The notes under the pieces are model-generated. The model made no database searches and was not told the origin of the DNA. It saw only the letters and a list, made by a program, of their open reading frames with translations. Of a DNA stretch of 14,945 nt, positions 1 through 6,627 are shown piece after piece. The translations under genes and the position numbers were made by a program. Each line of letters starts with the position of its first letter. The first letter of the stretch is position 1. Source of the stretch: Flavobacterium psychrophilum (lineage in GTDB: Bacteria; Bacteroidota; Bacteroidia; Flavobacteriales; Flavobacteriaceae); assembly GCA_003243255.1 (NCBI GenBank), contig QFQM01000107.1, positions 1-14,945 on the forward strand, written 5' to 3'.

Positions 1-89
1 TAAAGGTAGGTAATTTTAACATTCAATAAGCAAAAGGCTGTATTTCTTGTCATAGGTTAAGATTAAGTATCAGAACCTTATGACATCAT

Positions 90-120
90 TTTGAGGGGTT
101 ATTATTTTATGCTTATTTTG
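90..120 (+). promoter_or_regulatory. Probable promoter of the 140-3210 operon
   Basis: TTTG at 90-93 is followed after exactly 19 bases by TTATTTTG at 113-120. This differs by one base from the Bacteroidota -7 consensus TAnnTTTG. The predicted transcript would start near 126, leaving a leader of about 14 bases before the ATG at 140. The match is by eye only. Confidence 0.55.
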
Positions 121-139
121 CATATATTATACCATTTTC

Positions 140-1030
140 ATGAATCAGCCCATAAACTTATCTTTTCCTGACAAAATTTCACTTACCGTAAAAAGGGAAG
201 ATTTGCTTCATCCGCACATTTCCGGAAATAAGTTCCGAAAACTCAAATACAATATCATCGAAGCAAAAGATCTTGGCAAGACAAGCCTGCTCACTTTTGG
301 TGGGGCATTTTCCAACCATATTGCGGCAACGGCTGCGGCAGGGAAAGAATGCAGGTTTGCTACCATAGGTGTCATAAGAGGAGAGGAGCTGGTTAATAAA
401 ATTGGGGATAACCCAACGCTGACCTTTGCGCAGGAGTGCGGTATGAAGTTTAAATTTGTAACAAGGGATGATTATCGCCTTAAAGCTGAACCTGAGTTTG
501 TTAAAAAAATGCAGGATGAGTTTGGAGATTTTTATCTTGTTCCTGAAGGAGGAACGAATGAACTTGCCGTAAAGGGCTGTGAAGAGATTTTAACGCCTGA
601 AGATGATCGGTTTACCCACATTGCGTGTGCTGTAGGTACAGGAGGAACAATTTCCGGGCTGATACGTTCCGTCAAAGCACAGCAACAGGTGTTAGGATTT
701 CCGGCTCTTAAAGGTGAGGGATTGTTGGATGATATTTGTAAATTTGCCCCGCAGGGAAACTGGCAGTTGGTGACAGATTATCATTTTGGAGGCTATGGTA
801 AAGTAACAGAGGAACTTATCACTTTTATAAATGATTTTTTTGACAGAACCGGCATACCACTGGATCCTGTTTATACGGGAAAGCTGTTTTTTGGCGTTAT
901 AGATTTAATCCATAAAGGCTATTTTCCTGAAAATTCCAATATACTGCTTATCCATACGGGTGGATTGCAGGGTATAGCCGGAATGAATAAGGAATTGTTG
1001 AGAAAGAAACTACCCATAATTAAAACCTGA
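140..1030 (+). CDS. PLP-dependent enzyme, ACC deaminase/D-cysteine desulfhydrase family
   Basis: This is a 296-residue fold-type II PLP enzyme of the 1-aminocyclopropane-1-carboxylate deaminase/D-cysteine desulfhydrase family. Such enzymes release ammonia from ACC, or sulfide and ammonia from D-cysteine, giving an oxo acid in the cytoplasm. SGNKFRKLKY (28-37) carries the expected PLP lysine, K31. GGAFSNH (54-60) is the usual substrate/PLP loop, GTGGT (166-170) the phosphate-binding loop, and HTGGLQG (272-278) the C-terminal family signature. The protein is somewhat shorter than the roughly 325-340 residues of characterised ACC deaminases. Which substrate it uses cannot be read from the sequence; D-cysteine or another D-amino acid is as plausible as ACC. 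It is first in a three-gene operon, and the next gene starts 3 bases after its stop. Confidence 0.85.
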   Translation: MNQPINLSFPDKISLTVKREDLLHPHISGNKFRKLKYNIIEAKDLGKTSLLTFGGAFSNHIAATAAAGKECRFATIGVIRGEELVNKIGDNPTLTFAQECGMKFKFVTRDDYRLKAEPEFVKKMQDEFGDFYLVPEGGTNELAVKGCEEILTPEDDRFTHIACAVGTGGTISGLIRSVKAQQQVLGFPALKGEGLLDDICKFAPQGNWQLVTDYHFGGYGKVTEELITFINDFFDRTGIPLDPVYTGKLFFGVIDLIHKGYFPENSNILLIHTGGLQGIAGMNKELLRKKLPIIKT

Positions 1031-1033
1031 GAT

Positions 1034-1921
1034 ATGTTAAAAAGAATTCTGGCTTTAACTGTACTATGCTTCTTTTTGTTAAGTTGCGGATCGTCTAAAT
1101 CACGAGTGCAAACCACAAAAAACGGTACAGCCAAAACAAGAACTACAAGAAACACCAAACCTGCCATAAGAACCACTACAGGTACGGCTTCATCTTCTTC
1201 AACCAAAAAAACGGAAACGCTTGAGTCTACCTCAAAAACCGTAGTATATGCTGAAGTTGTAAAAGCGTACATTCAGGATTTTAAAGAAACAGCTAAAAAT
1301 AATATGCGCCGTCATGGCATTCCTGCCAGTATCATTCTGGCACAGGGAATCCTTGAGTCGGGTGCAGGAAGAGGTACGCTATGCATCTCTGCCAATAACC
1401 ATTTTGGAATTAAATGCCATTCTGACTGGACAGGTGAGAAAGTATATCACGATGATGATTCTGAACAGGAATGTTTCCGCAAGTATAAAGACCCGGCAGA
1501 TTCATATGATGACCATGCTGTTTTCCTGACAAGCAGAAAACGCTATGCATCACTCTTCGATCTTGATAAAGACGATTACGAAGGATGGGCTCATGGACTT
1601 AAAGCAGCGGGTTATGCGACCGATCCTAAATATCCGGCAAAGCTTATCGGCCTTATCGAAAATTATGGCCTTGCCCAATATGATGCTGAGGTGCTTAACA
1701 AGAAGTATGAGGCAAAGCCTAAAACTACGGCTCCGGTTGCAGCTACAACTCCTGCACCTGCCGCAGCATCAACCCCTAAATATGGTACATATACTGTAGA
1801 AAAGGGTGATACACTTTATTCTATATCGAAAAAACACAATCTTACAGTAGACCAGCTAATGCAGCTTAACGATATGTCGAGTAATGCATTGTCAATAGGT
1901 CAGGTATTAAAAGTTAAATAA
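1034..1921 (+). CDS. Lipoprotein N-acetylglucosaminidase (GH73) with C-terminal LysM domain
   Basis: This 295-residue cell-envelope hydrolase is predicted to cleave the glycan strands of peptidoglycan. A lipoprotein signal ends in LLSC with the lipidated cysteine at C18. A long Ser/Thr/Lys-rich linker follows (about 19-70). The glucosaminidase (FlgJ/Bax-like, GH73) domain spans about 78-213. It includes [12 protein letters not shown] (103-114), in which E108 is the expected catalytic acid, and NNHFGIK (121-127). An Ala/Pro/Thr-rich linker (about 228-248) leads to a LysM peptidoglycan-binding domain (251-295) beginning [18 protein letters not shown]. Membrane anchoring plus LysM fits a wall-remodelling enzyme held at the periplasmic face. 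The gene lies 3 bases after the PLP enzyme and 2 bases before hemL. The reason for that grouping is not evident. Confidence 0.88.
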   Translation: MLKRILALTVLCFFLLSCGSSKSRVQTTKNGTAKTRTTRNTKPAIRTTTGTASSSSTKKTETLESTSKTVVYAEVVKAYIQDFKETAKNNMRRHGIPASIILAQGILESGAGRGTLCISANNHFGIKCHSDWTGEKVYHDDDSEQECFRKYKDPADSYDDHAVFLTSRKRYASLFDLDKDDYEGWAHGLKAAGYATDPKYPAKLIGLIENYGLAQYDAEVLNKKYEAKPKTTAPVAATTPAPAAASTPKYGTYTVEKGDTLYSISKKHNLTVDQLMQLNDMSSNALSIGQVLKVK

Positions 1922-1923
1922 AT

Positions 1924-3210
1924 ATGTTATATCAAAGAAGCAGCCAGCTGTTTGCTGAAGCAGAACAGGTTATTCCGGGCGGCGTAAATTCTCCTGTACG
2001 TGCTTTTAAGGCAGTAGGGGGAACTCCAATTTTTATTAAAGAAGCTAAAGGAGCCTACATTTATGATGAGGACGGCAATAAGCTTATAGATTATATCAAC
2101 TCATGGGGGCCAATGATTCTGGGGCATGCCTATGAACCTGTAGTGAATGCAGTAATTGACAGGGCTAAGAAAGGAACATCTTTCGGAACGCCAACCGCTC
2201 TGGAAACCGAGATTGCTAAACTGGCGGTATCTATGGTGCCTAATATCGATAAGATTCGTTTTGTAAATTCCGGGACTGAGGCTTGTATGAGCGCTATCCG
2301 TCTTGCAAGGGGATTTACCAAGCGTGATAAAATCATAAAATTTGCCGGCTGTTACCACGGGCATTCTGATTCTTTCCTTATTCAGGCAGGGAGCGGAGCT
2401 GTAACTTTTGGTACGCCTAACAGCCCGGGTGTAACAAAGGGAACTGCAAAAGATACTTTGCTTGCTACTTATAACGACCTGCAAAATGTCACTGAGCTTT
2501 TTACAGCCAATAAAAATGAGATTGCTGCTATAATCATTGAACCTGTTGCAGGAAATATGGGGTGTGTTCCTCCTGTAGAGGGCTTTTTAGAAGGTTTAAG
2601 GAAGCTTTGTGATGAGAACGGCACCTTATTGATATTTGATGAGGTTATGACAGGATTCAGGCTTGCAAAAGGCGGAGCGCAGGAGCTTTTTAATATCAAG
2701 GCTGATATTGTTGCTTTTGGTAAAGTTATTGGCGGAGGATTACCGGTAGGCGCATTTGCGGCACGCAATGAGATAATGAACTATCTTGCACCGCTTGGGC
2801 CGGTTTACCAGGCTGGAACATTATCAGGAAATCCGTTAGCAATGGCTGCCGGACTTGAAATGCTGAAAGCACTCAACAATGACAGCGGCATATTTACAAG
2901 GCTTGAAGAAAAGACCGCTTACCTTGAAACGGGTATTCGCCAGAAACTTGATGGAGCTGGTGTAGTATATACTATAAACAGAAGAGGTTCTATGATATCG
3001 GTACATTTTGATGCGGCTCCTGTAACCGATTTCAAATCGGCAGGGAAAGGTGATAATGAGACTTTTAAGAAGTTTTTCCACGGCCTGCTGAAAGAAGGGG
3101 TATATATTGCTCCTTCGGCGTATGAGACCTGGTTTATTACCGATGCACTTACTTATGAAGATATTGATGCTACAATTGCGGCAATTGGAAACGTGGCTGC
3201 AACATTATAA
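1924..3210 (+). CDS. hemL: Glutamate-1-semialdehyde 2,1-aminomutase
   Basis: HemL converts glutamate-1-semialdehyde to 5-aminolevulinate, the last step of the C5 route to tetrapyrroles, using PLP/PMP in the cytoplasm. The 428-residue length is normal for the family. Signatures are the N-terminal [12 protein letters not shown] (17-28), NSGTEA (115-120), the PLP-contacting FDEVMTGFR (238-246), and [15 protein letters not shown] (264-278), where K267 is the Schiff-base lysine. It is the last gene of the operon, starting 2 bases after the glucosaminidase stop, so it is probably translationally coupled. A strong hairpin terminator follows 20 bases after the stop. Its product feeds heme synthesis, which the di-heme protein at 5574-6626 would need, but any regulatory link is speculation. 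Confidence 0.96.
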   Translation: MLYQRSSQLFAEAEQVIPGGVNSPVRAFKAVGGTPIFIKEAKGAYIYDEDGNKLIDYINSWGPMILGHAYEPVVNAVIDRAKKGTSFGTPTALETEIAKLAVSMVPNIDKIRFVNSGTEACMSAIRLARGFTKRDKIIKFAGCYHGHSDSFLIQAGSGAVTFGTPNSPGVTKGTAKDTLLATYNDLQNVTELFTANKNEIAAIIIEPVAGNMGCVPPVEGFLEGLRKLCDENGTLLIFDEVMTGFRLAKGGAQELFNIKADIVAFGKVIGGGLPVGAFAARNEIMNYLAPLGPVYQAGTLSGNPLAMAAGLEMLKALNNDSGIFTRLEEKTAYLETGIRQKLDGAGVVYTINRRGSMISVHFDAAPVTDFKSAGKGDNETFKKFFHGLLKEGVYIAPSAYETWFITDALTYEDIDATIAAIGNVAATL

Positions 3211-3230
3211 AAAAGCTAATAGTTTAAATG

Positions 3231-3262
3231 AAAAAAGCTTCCGCATCGCGGAAGCTTTTTTT
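3231..3262. terminator. Bidirectional intrinsic terminator between hemL and the 3280-3651 gene
   Basis: Arms GCTTCCGC (3237-3244) and GCGGAAGC (3248-3255) pair perfectly around a 3-base loop. An A-run precedes (3231-3236) and a T-run follows (3256-3262). It can therefore terminate hemL on the plus strand and the convergent small gene on the minus strand. Confidence 0.92.
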
Positions 3263-3279
3263 GTTATGTTCTCTCACTA

Positions 3280-3651
3280 TTAATGAGTAAGTATGTTCAT
3301 TAATTGAGTGTTACCTTCAATTTTTGAAATTTGTGAAGGATCAAGGTACGATTTCATTTGTGCCTCAACGTAGTCTGAAAGTACAGCTTTGCGCTCGTCG
3401 CTAAGGTTTTGAGCGAAATCCTTATGCTTTTGCTCGAAAAGTGATTTTAATTTTACTTTTTGATCTGGAGTAAGTTTTACAAACTCAGATAGTGTATTAA
3501 CGTCTTTAAAAGCAGCATCGCTAAAAGCGGCCTGTTTGCTTAATGCTTCGGTATTAGCAGCAGGTCTTGTAGCTACTGCTTTTTTCTGTTGTGCATTAGC
3601 GTTAAGCCCGAAAGCAAGCATCACAACGAAAAGTGCAATTATTCTTTTCAT
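3280..3651 (-). CDS. Small exported protein with LTxxQ motifs (Spy/CpxP-like)
   Basis: This is a 123-residue protein of unproven function. A clear signal peptide (1-20) ends in NANA before QQ, so a periplasmic location is likely. The mature part is mostly helical and charged. It contains LTPDQ (60-64), an exact LTxxQ motif, followed by KVKLKSLFEQ, and a second similar element LDPSQ (103-107). LTxxQ motifs mark the Spy/CpxP family of periplasmic stress chaperones, so a related role is inferred, weakly. The minus-strand neighbour at 3740-4168 has the same architecture and the same ANAQQ cleavage region. An excellent promoter of its own lies at 3693-3723, so it need not depend on read-through from that neighbour. 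No lipobox or transmembrane segment is seen beyond the leader. Confidence 0.72.
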   Translation of the reverse strand: MKRIIALFVVMLAFGLNANAQQKKAVATRPAANTEALSKQAAFSDAAFKDVNTLSEFVKLTPDQKVKLKSLFEQKHKDFAQNLSDERKAVLSDYVEAQMKSYLDPSQISKIEGNTQLMNILTH

Positions 3652-3692
3652 AATTTAAAGTTTTTGGTAGAAAGTTTATGTTTATATAACCT

Positions 3693-3723
3693 CAAATCTA
3701 ATTAATTTGATTATTAACACAAA
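3693..3723 (-). promoter_or_regulatory. Strong Bacteroidota-type promoter for the 3280-3651 gene
   Basis: Read on the minus strand, TTTG (3723-3720) is separated by exactly 19 bases from TAGATTTG (3700-3693), a full match to the TTTG-N19-TAnnTTTG pattern. The transcript would start near 3687, giving a leader of about 35 bases. The same -7 octamer and the same 19-base spacing recur in the promoter at 14875-14905. Confidence 0.75.
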
Positions 3724-3739
3724 ACTTTACACAAAAAAA

Positions 3740-4168
3740 TTACCTTCTGTTATGAATTTTGTGTTTTCTTTCGTTTTTTCTCAAATTGTGATGCCTTTCC
3801 ATTTTCAGCTTTTCGAATTTAATAAACTGATCATCTGAAAGAATCTTCTTCATCTGGCGGTTCATTGCAATCCTGTCATCAAGCATTTTATTTCTCATGG
3901 CAAAGCGTTCATCACCGGTTAGTTTTTTGCCCGTCGGCCTGTCGGCCATGTGTTGCCTTCTGAATTCGGCACGTTGTTTTCCCTGTTCAATAAGCAGCTG
4001 TTTAAGATCTTTCTGCTGTTTTTCGTTTAGGTCTAATGCCAGCGTCATTTTTTTAGACTGTAATTCGGCTCTCTGTTCCGGTTTAAGTGGTTCCGGTCTT
4101 TCATTTCTTTGTTGTGCATTAGCTCCTACACTCATTGTCATTGCCATTGCTAAAATCCACATTTTCAT
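3740..4168 (-). CDS. Small basic exported protein with repeated LTxxQ-like motifs (Spy/CpxP-like)
   Basis: This 142-residue protein has a signal peptide ending GANA before QQ (cleavage near 18) and a very basic helical mature region. Four LTxxQ-like elements are visible: LKPEQ (28-32), LNEKQ (47-51), LTGDE (83-87) and LSDDQ (110-114). LNEKQQKDLKQLLIEQ aligns by eye with the LTPDQ segment of the protein at 3280-3651. The C-terminus (125-142) is rich in His, Arg and Lys. Bacterial Spy/CpxP proteins are periplasmic chaperones induced by envelope stress, including excess copper or zinc; a similar role is inferred from motif pattern and size only. The gene is divergent from the putative copper operon starting at 4279, with about 110 bases between them, so the two could share control. 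Confidence 0.72.
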   Translation of the reverse strand: MKMWILAMAMTMSVGANAQQRNERPEPLKPEQRAELQSKKMTLALDLNEKQQKDLKQLLIEQGKQRAEFRRQHMADRPTGKKLTGDERFAMRNKMLDDRIAMNRQMKKILSDDQFIKFEKLKMERHHNLRKNERKHKIHNRR

Positions 4169-4182
4169 AATTTATAATTTTT

Positions 4183-4190
4183 TAAAGTTA
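4183..4190 (-). promoter_or_regulatory. Weak -7 candidate for the 3740-4168 gene
   Basis: On the minus strand the octamer TAACTTTA (4190-4183) matches TAnnTTTG except for the last base and sits 15 bases upstream of the ATG. No good -33 TTG is found at the expected spacing, so this is only a candidate. Confidence 0.25.
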
Positions 4191-4266
4191 TAACCGTAAG
4201 ACTTTTAGTGGATTAAAAGGTTTAATTTTTTTAACTGTTAAACTTTTTAATTAACATTTCGGACTC

Positions 4267-4274
4267 TATCTTTG
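4267..4274 (+). promoter_or_regulatory. -7 promoter element of the putative copper operon
   Basis: TATCTTTG is a perfect TAnnTTTG -7 element. Its end lies only 4 bases before the GTG start codon at 4279, so the predicted transcription start falls at or within 1-2 bases of the start codon. The -33 region is T-rich without a clear TTG. A 13-base odd-centred inverted repeat (4230-4242, TTTAACTGTTAAA) lies just upstream, where a regulator could bind. Confidence 0.6.
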
Positions 4275-4278
4275 CAAA

Positions 4279-4650
4279 GTGAAAAAAGCACTATTCATAG
4301 TAATTGCAGTAATGTTGCTGAAACCGGTAATGCCTGTTTTGGATTACATTGTTAACTATGATTATATCGCTAAAGAGCTTTGTGAAAACAAAGCAAAACC
4401 ACAAATGCACTGTAACGGTAAGTGTCACCTTATGAAAGAACTTGCCAAAGCAGCCGAGGAGCAAAAACAGGAATCTGAAAGAAAATCGGCGCAGCAAAAT
4501 GCGGAGGTTTTATTCTGCCAGAACGTAGAAGATTTTAAGTTCTCTCCATCATTAGTAATTCCATTTGCAAAAAACGAAACTGTTTATAATAATCAGTACG
4601 TGCACAGTGCTGCTGTTTCATTTTTTCACCCGCCGGCGTTTATTTCTTAA
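4279..4650 (+). CDS. Small membrane-anchored CNGKCH-motif protein, possible metal-handling factor
   Basis: This is a 123-residue protein with an N-terminal hydrophobic segment (about 4-22) that looks like an uncleaved anchor. It is followed by DYIVNYDYIAKELCENK and then MHCNGKCHLMKEL (43-55). Cysteines at 35, 45, 49 and 80, with histidines at 44 and 50, could form a metal site. A charged helical stretch (52-75) and a C-terminal FFHPPA (115-120) follow. From memory, small Bacteroidota proteins with this C-x3-C-H and FHPP pattern occur beside metal genes, but they have no established function. The start is GTG. It is chosen because it keeps the whole hydrophobic leader; an alternative ATG at 4312 would lose most of it. 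It is the first gene of the probable operon with the MbnP/MbnH pair. Confidence 0.68.
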   Translation: MKKALFIVIAVMLLKPVMPVLDYIVNYDYIAKELCENKAKPQMHCNGKCHLMKELAKAAEEQKQESERKSAQQNAEVLFCQNVEDFKFSPSLVIPFAKNETVYNNQYVHSAAVSFFHPPAFIS

Positions 4651-4665
4651 AGTTATTTACTGAAT

Positions 4666-4710
4666 ATGTTGTACTGCTTTTGCGGTATGCATATGTTTTA
4701 TCTATCCTGA
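4666..4710 (+). CDS. Possible 14-codon Cys/Met/His leader peptide (speculative)
   Basis: The 109-base gap between the CNGKCH protein and the MbnP-like gene contains one short reading frame, ATG to TGA. It encodes MLYCFCGMHMFYLS: two cysteines, one histidine and three methionines in 14 residues, all potential copper ligands. A small hairpin (CCAAT/ATTGG, 4714-4726) begins 3 bases after its stop. That arrangement resembles a leader peptide whose translation could influence the genes downstream. No Shine-Dalgarno is seen, and a frame this short can easily arise by chance. It is not a recognisable methanobactin precursor. Confidence 0.15.
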   Translation: MLYCFCGMHMFYLS

Positions 4711-4759
4711 CGGCCAATGCCATTGGGTGTTCTAATCATATACTTTAAAAATAAACCAA

Positions 4760-5581
4760 ATGAAATCTTATATTAAATTTTTTGCGGCTGTAGCGGCTGC
4801 AGCAAGTCTTTTTGTATCATGCAGTAACAGCGATGATACTGCAATTGTTGAAGGTACTCATGGTGATGCCGAACTGTTTTTTGATAACGGTGTTGCAGGA
4901 GATGCGCTTATAATTGGAAGTACATACACTAATTCTAACGGTGAATCGCTGACTATCGATCGCCTTAATTATATCATCAGCAATATTGTGCTGATAAAAG
5001 AAGACGAAACTGAATTTGTTTACCCAAAAGAGGAAAGCTATTTTGTTATTAACCATGCTGATGGATTGCAGACGATACATCTTGAAGGTGTAGAGGCAGG
5101 AGATTATAAAAAAGTGCGTTTCGGTATCGGGGTAGATCAGCAACGTTACCTTCAGGGCGAAACAGCACAGCAGAGCTTTTGGGATCTGGCGGCTGCCAAT
5201 GACCTTACATGGACATGGTCTACAGGTTACCGTTTTATAAACTTCGAAGGAACATTTACTACGGCTGCTGATGCAGAATCAAAGCCATTCCAGGTGCACC
5301 AGGGGAGTAATACTGCTACGGATAATTATCGTGAAGTTACCCTTGATTTGCCTACAACTGCAAGAGTAAGAGAAGGTGAGCAGCCAAGCATTCACATTAA
5401 GACCGATGTAAACGTGTTGCTTGATGGTGATACTAAAATAAAATTGCAGGATAATCTTAATGGTGCCGGTACGGCGGCTGCAATTATGGGAGGGCAGAAC
5501 CTGATTGATATTGCCGCAAATTCACTGAAGATGTTTACAGTTGACCACGTGCACAATGGTTCAGGAAGCCATCATGAGTAG
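4760..5581 (+). CDS. MbnP-like lipoprotein, probable copper-binding partner of the di-heme protein
   Basis: This 273-residue protein has a lipoprotein leader (lipobox FVSC, lipidated C21) and the features of the MbnP family. These are an N-terminal F-x3-G-rich strand (40-53), NSNGESLTIDRLNYIISNI (58-76), a central WTWSTGYRFINFEG segment (151-164), FQVHQGSN (177-184), and a His-rich tail VDHVHNGSGSHHE (261-273). In methanotroph MbnP a tryptophan is oxidised to kynurenine by MbnH, forming a copper site in the periplasm. The three tryptophans here (W141, W151, W153) are all in the central segment, so they are the candidates. The family call rests on recalled motifs and on the adjacent mbnH-like gene, whose ATG overlaps this stop by 8 bases. 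No methanobactin genes are nearby, so a role in metallophore uptake is not implied. Confidence 0.8.
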   Translation: MKSYIKFFAAVAAAASLFVSCSNSDDTAIVEGTHGDAELFFDNGVAGDALIIGSTYTNSNGESLTIDRLNYIISNIVLIKEDETEFVYPKEESYFVINHADGLQTIHLEGVEAGDYKKVRFGIGVDQQRYLQGETAQQSFWDLAAANDLTWTWSTGYRFINFEGTFTTAADAESKPFQVHQGSNTATDNYREVTLDLPTTARVREGEQPSIHIKTDVNVLLDGDTKIKLQDNLNGAGTAAAIMGGQNLIDIAANSLKMFTVDHVHNGSGSHHE

Positions 5582-6626
5582 CTTTCAAAGACTTTTCTTA
5601 GCGTGTTTGCTGACTCTTATATTGGTTTCCTGTAATGATAATAGCGATCAGTACGAGGAAATCAATGAAAAGCTCACGTTGAACCTACCGTCTAATTTCC
5701 CGCCAATGGTGCAGGATGTGTCGTATAATCCTCCTACCCAAAAAGGTTTTGAACTTGGCCGGAAGCTTTTTTATGATGGAAGGCTTTCGGCAGATAATAC
5801 GATTTCATGCTCTTTTTGCCATGAACAGACAACGGCTTTTACGCATCATGGGCACCAGTTGAGTCATGGTATTAATGATTTGGAGGGCATTCGGAATGCT
5901 CCTGCCGTACAGAATATGGCTTTTCAGAGTGAGTATTTTTATGACGGAGCATCAAACAGTATCGAAATGCTATCTATTGCGCCCATACACAATCCGGTGG
6001 AAATGAATGAAACGCTTGAAGGGATTGTCAATAAGCTGAAGCAGGATAAAGAGTATGTAAAGCTTTTTGGACAGGCATTCGAAGATAAACAGATTTCCTC
6101 AGGTAATGTGCTTAAAGCGCTTGCACAGTTTATGACGATGATGGTTTCAGCGAATTCCAGATACGATAAGTATGTGCGTAACGAAGGTGGAAGTCTAACC
6201 CAACAGGAATTGCAGGGGATGCAGTTGTTTCAGCAAAAATGTGCTTCATGCCATAAAACCGATTTGTTTACGGATAGTGCATTCAGGAATAATGGATTAC
6301 CTCCAAATCCCAACCTAAACGATAAGGGCAGGGAAGTGGTGACAGGTTTTGTAACCGACAGGTACAAGTTTAAAGTGCCGAGCCTGAGGAATGTTGCGCT
6401 CACTGCACCTTATATGCATGATGGCCGTTTTGGGTCACTGGAGTCAGTGCTGAATCATTATTCAAACGGAGTAAGGCAGAATGAAACGCTTGATCCGATA
6501 CTTAATCAAAATGGGGTTTTGGGTATTGCTCTAACGCAGGCAGAAAAGGACGCTATTATCGCTTTTCTTAAAACCCTGACAGATGAAGAGTATATTGCTA
6601 ACCCTTTGTTCTATTATAAAACTTAA
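5574..6626 (+). CDS. Di-heme MbnH/MauG-like cytochrome c peroxidase-family lipoprotein
   Basis: This is a 350-residue di-heme enzyme of the bacterial cytochrome c peroxidase/MauG superfamily. Two heme c sites are explicit: CSFCH (79-83) and CASCH (223-227). Other family signatures are GRKLFYDGRLS (62-72), RNAPAVQN (107-114), NPVEM (140-144) and PSLRNVALTAPYMHDGRF (269-286). The start at 5574 is preferred over an in-frame ATG 11 codons upstream. It gives a clean lipoprotein leader (LVSC, C20), and the ATG sits in an ATGAGTAG overlap with the mbnP-like stop, implying translational coupling. By analogy with MbnH it would use peroxide and high-valent heme iron to modify a tryptophan of its partner. 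Oddly, the protein contains no tryptophan at all; the family's usual FWDG is FYDG here (122-125). A plain peroxidase role remains possible. Confidence 0.86.
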   Translation: MSSFQRLFLACLLTLILVSCNDNSDQYEEINEKLTLNLPSNFPPMVQDVSYNPPTQKGFELGRKLFYDGRLSADNTISCSFCHEQTTAFTHHGHQLSHGINDLEGIRNAPAVQNMAFQSEYFYDGASNSIEMLSIAPIHNPVEMNETLEGIVNKLKQDKEYVKLFGQAFEDKQISSGNVLKALAQFMTMMVSANSRYDKYVRNEGGSLTQQELQGMQLFQQKCASCHKTDLFTDSAFRNNGLPPNPNLNDKGREVVTGFVTDRYKFKVPSLRNVALTAPYMHDGRFGSLESVLNHYSNGVRQNETLDPILNQNGVLGIALTQAEKDAIIAFLKTLTDEEYIANPLFYYKT

Positions 6627-6627
6627 A

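Noticed and set aside
1..139. Remnant of an upstream gene, tRNA or small RNA at the left edge
   Set aside because: No cloverleaf, coding pattern or terminator stem with a T-run was found; only the imperfect repeat and the promoter are supported.
919..1272. 117-codon reading frame on the minus strand
   Set aside because: It is antisense to the end of the PLP enzyme and the low-complexity linker of the glucosaminidase, with composition typical of a shadow frame and no start context or homology.
2101..2484. 127-codon reading frame on the minus strand inside hemL
   Set aside because: hemL is unmistakable on the other strand; this frame shows no protein-like pattern.
3897..4193. 98-codon plus-strand frame opposite the 3740-4168 gene, rich in Ser, Cys and Phe
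   Set aside because: The composition is what the reverse of a Lys/Arg/Glu-rich helical gene gives; no signal or start context supports it.
4651..4759. Methanobactin precursor gene (mbnA) in the gap before the MbnP-like gene
   Set aside because: Only a 14-codon frame is present, without a leader-core layout, and no mbnB/mbnC-like biosynthesis genes are in the window. It was kept only as a speculative leader peptide.
5541..5573. Upstream in-frame ATG that would add 11 residues to the di-heme protein
   Set aside because: It would lie deep inside the mbnP-like gene and bury the lipoprotein leader. The ATG at 5574 gives a clean leader and a stop/start overlap.
6583..6627. Upstream in-frame ATG that would add 15 residues to the barrel protein
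   Set aside because: It overlaps the end of the di-heme gene by 44 bases and puts an extra hydrophobic stretch ahead of a normal MKKYIL leader. The ATG at 6628 directly follows the preceding stop.
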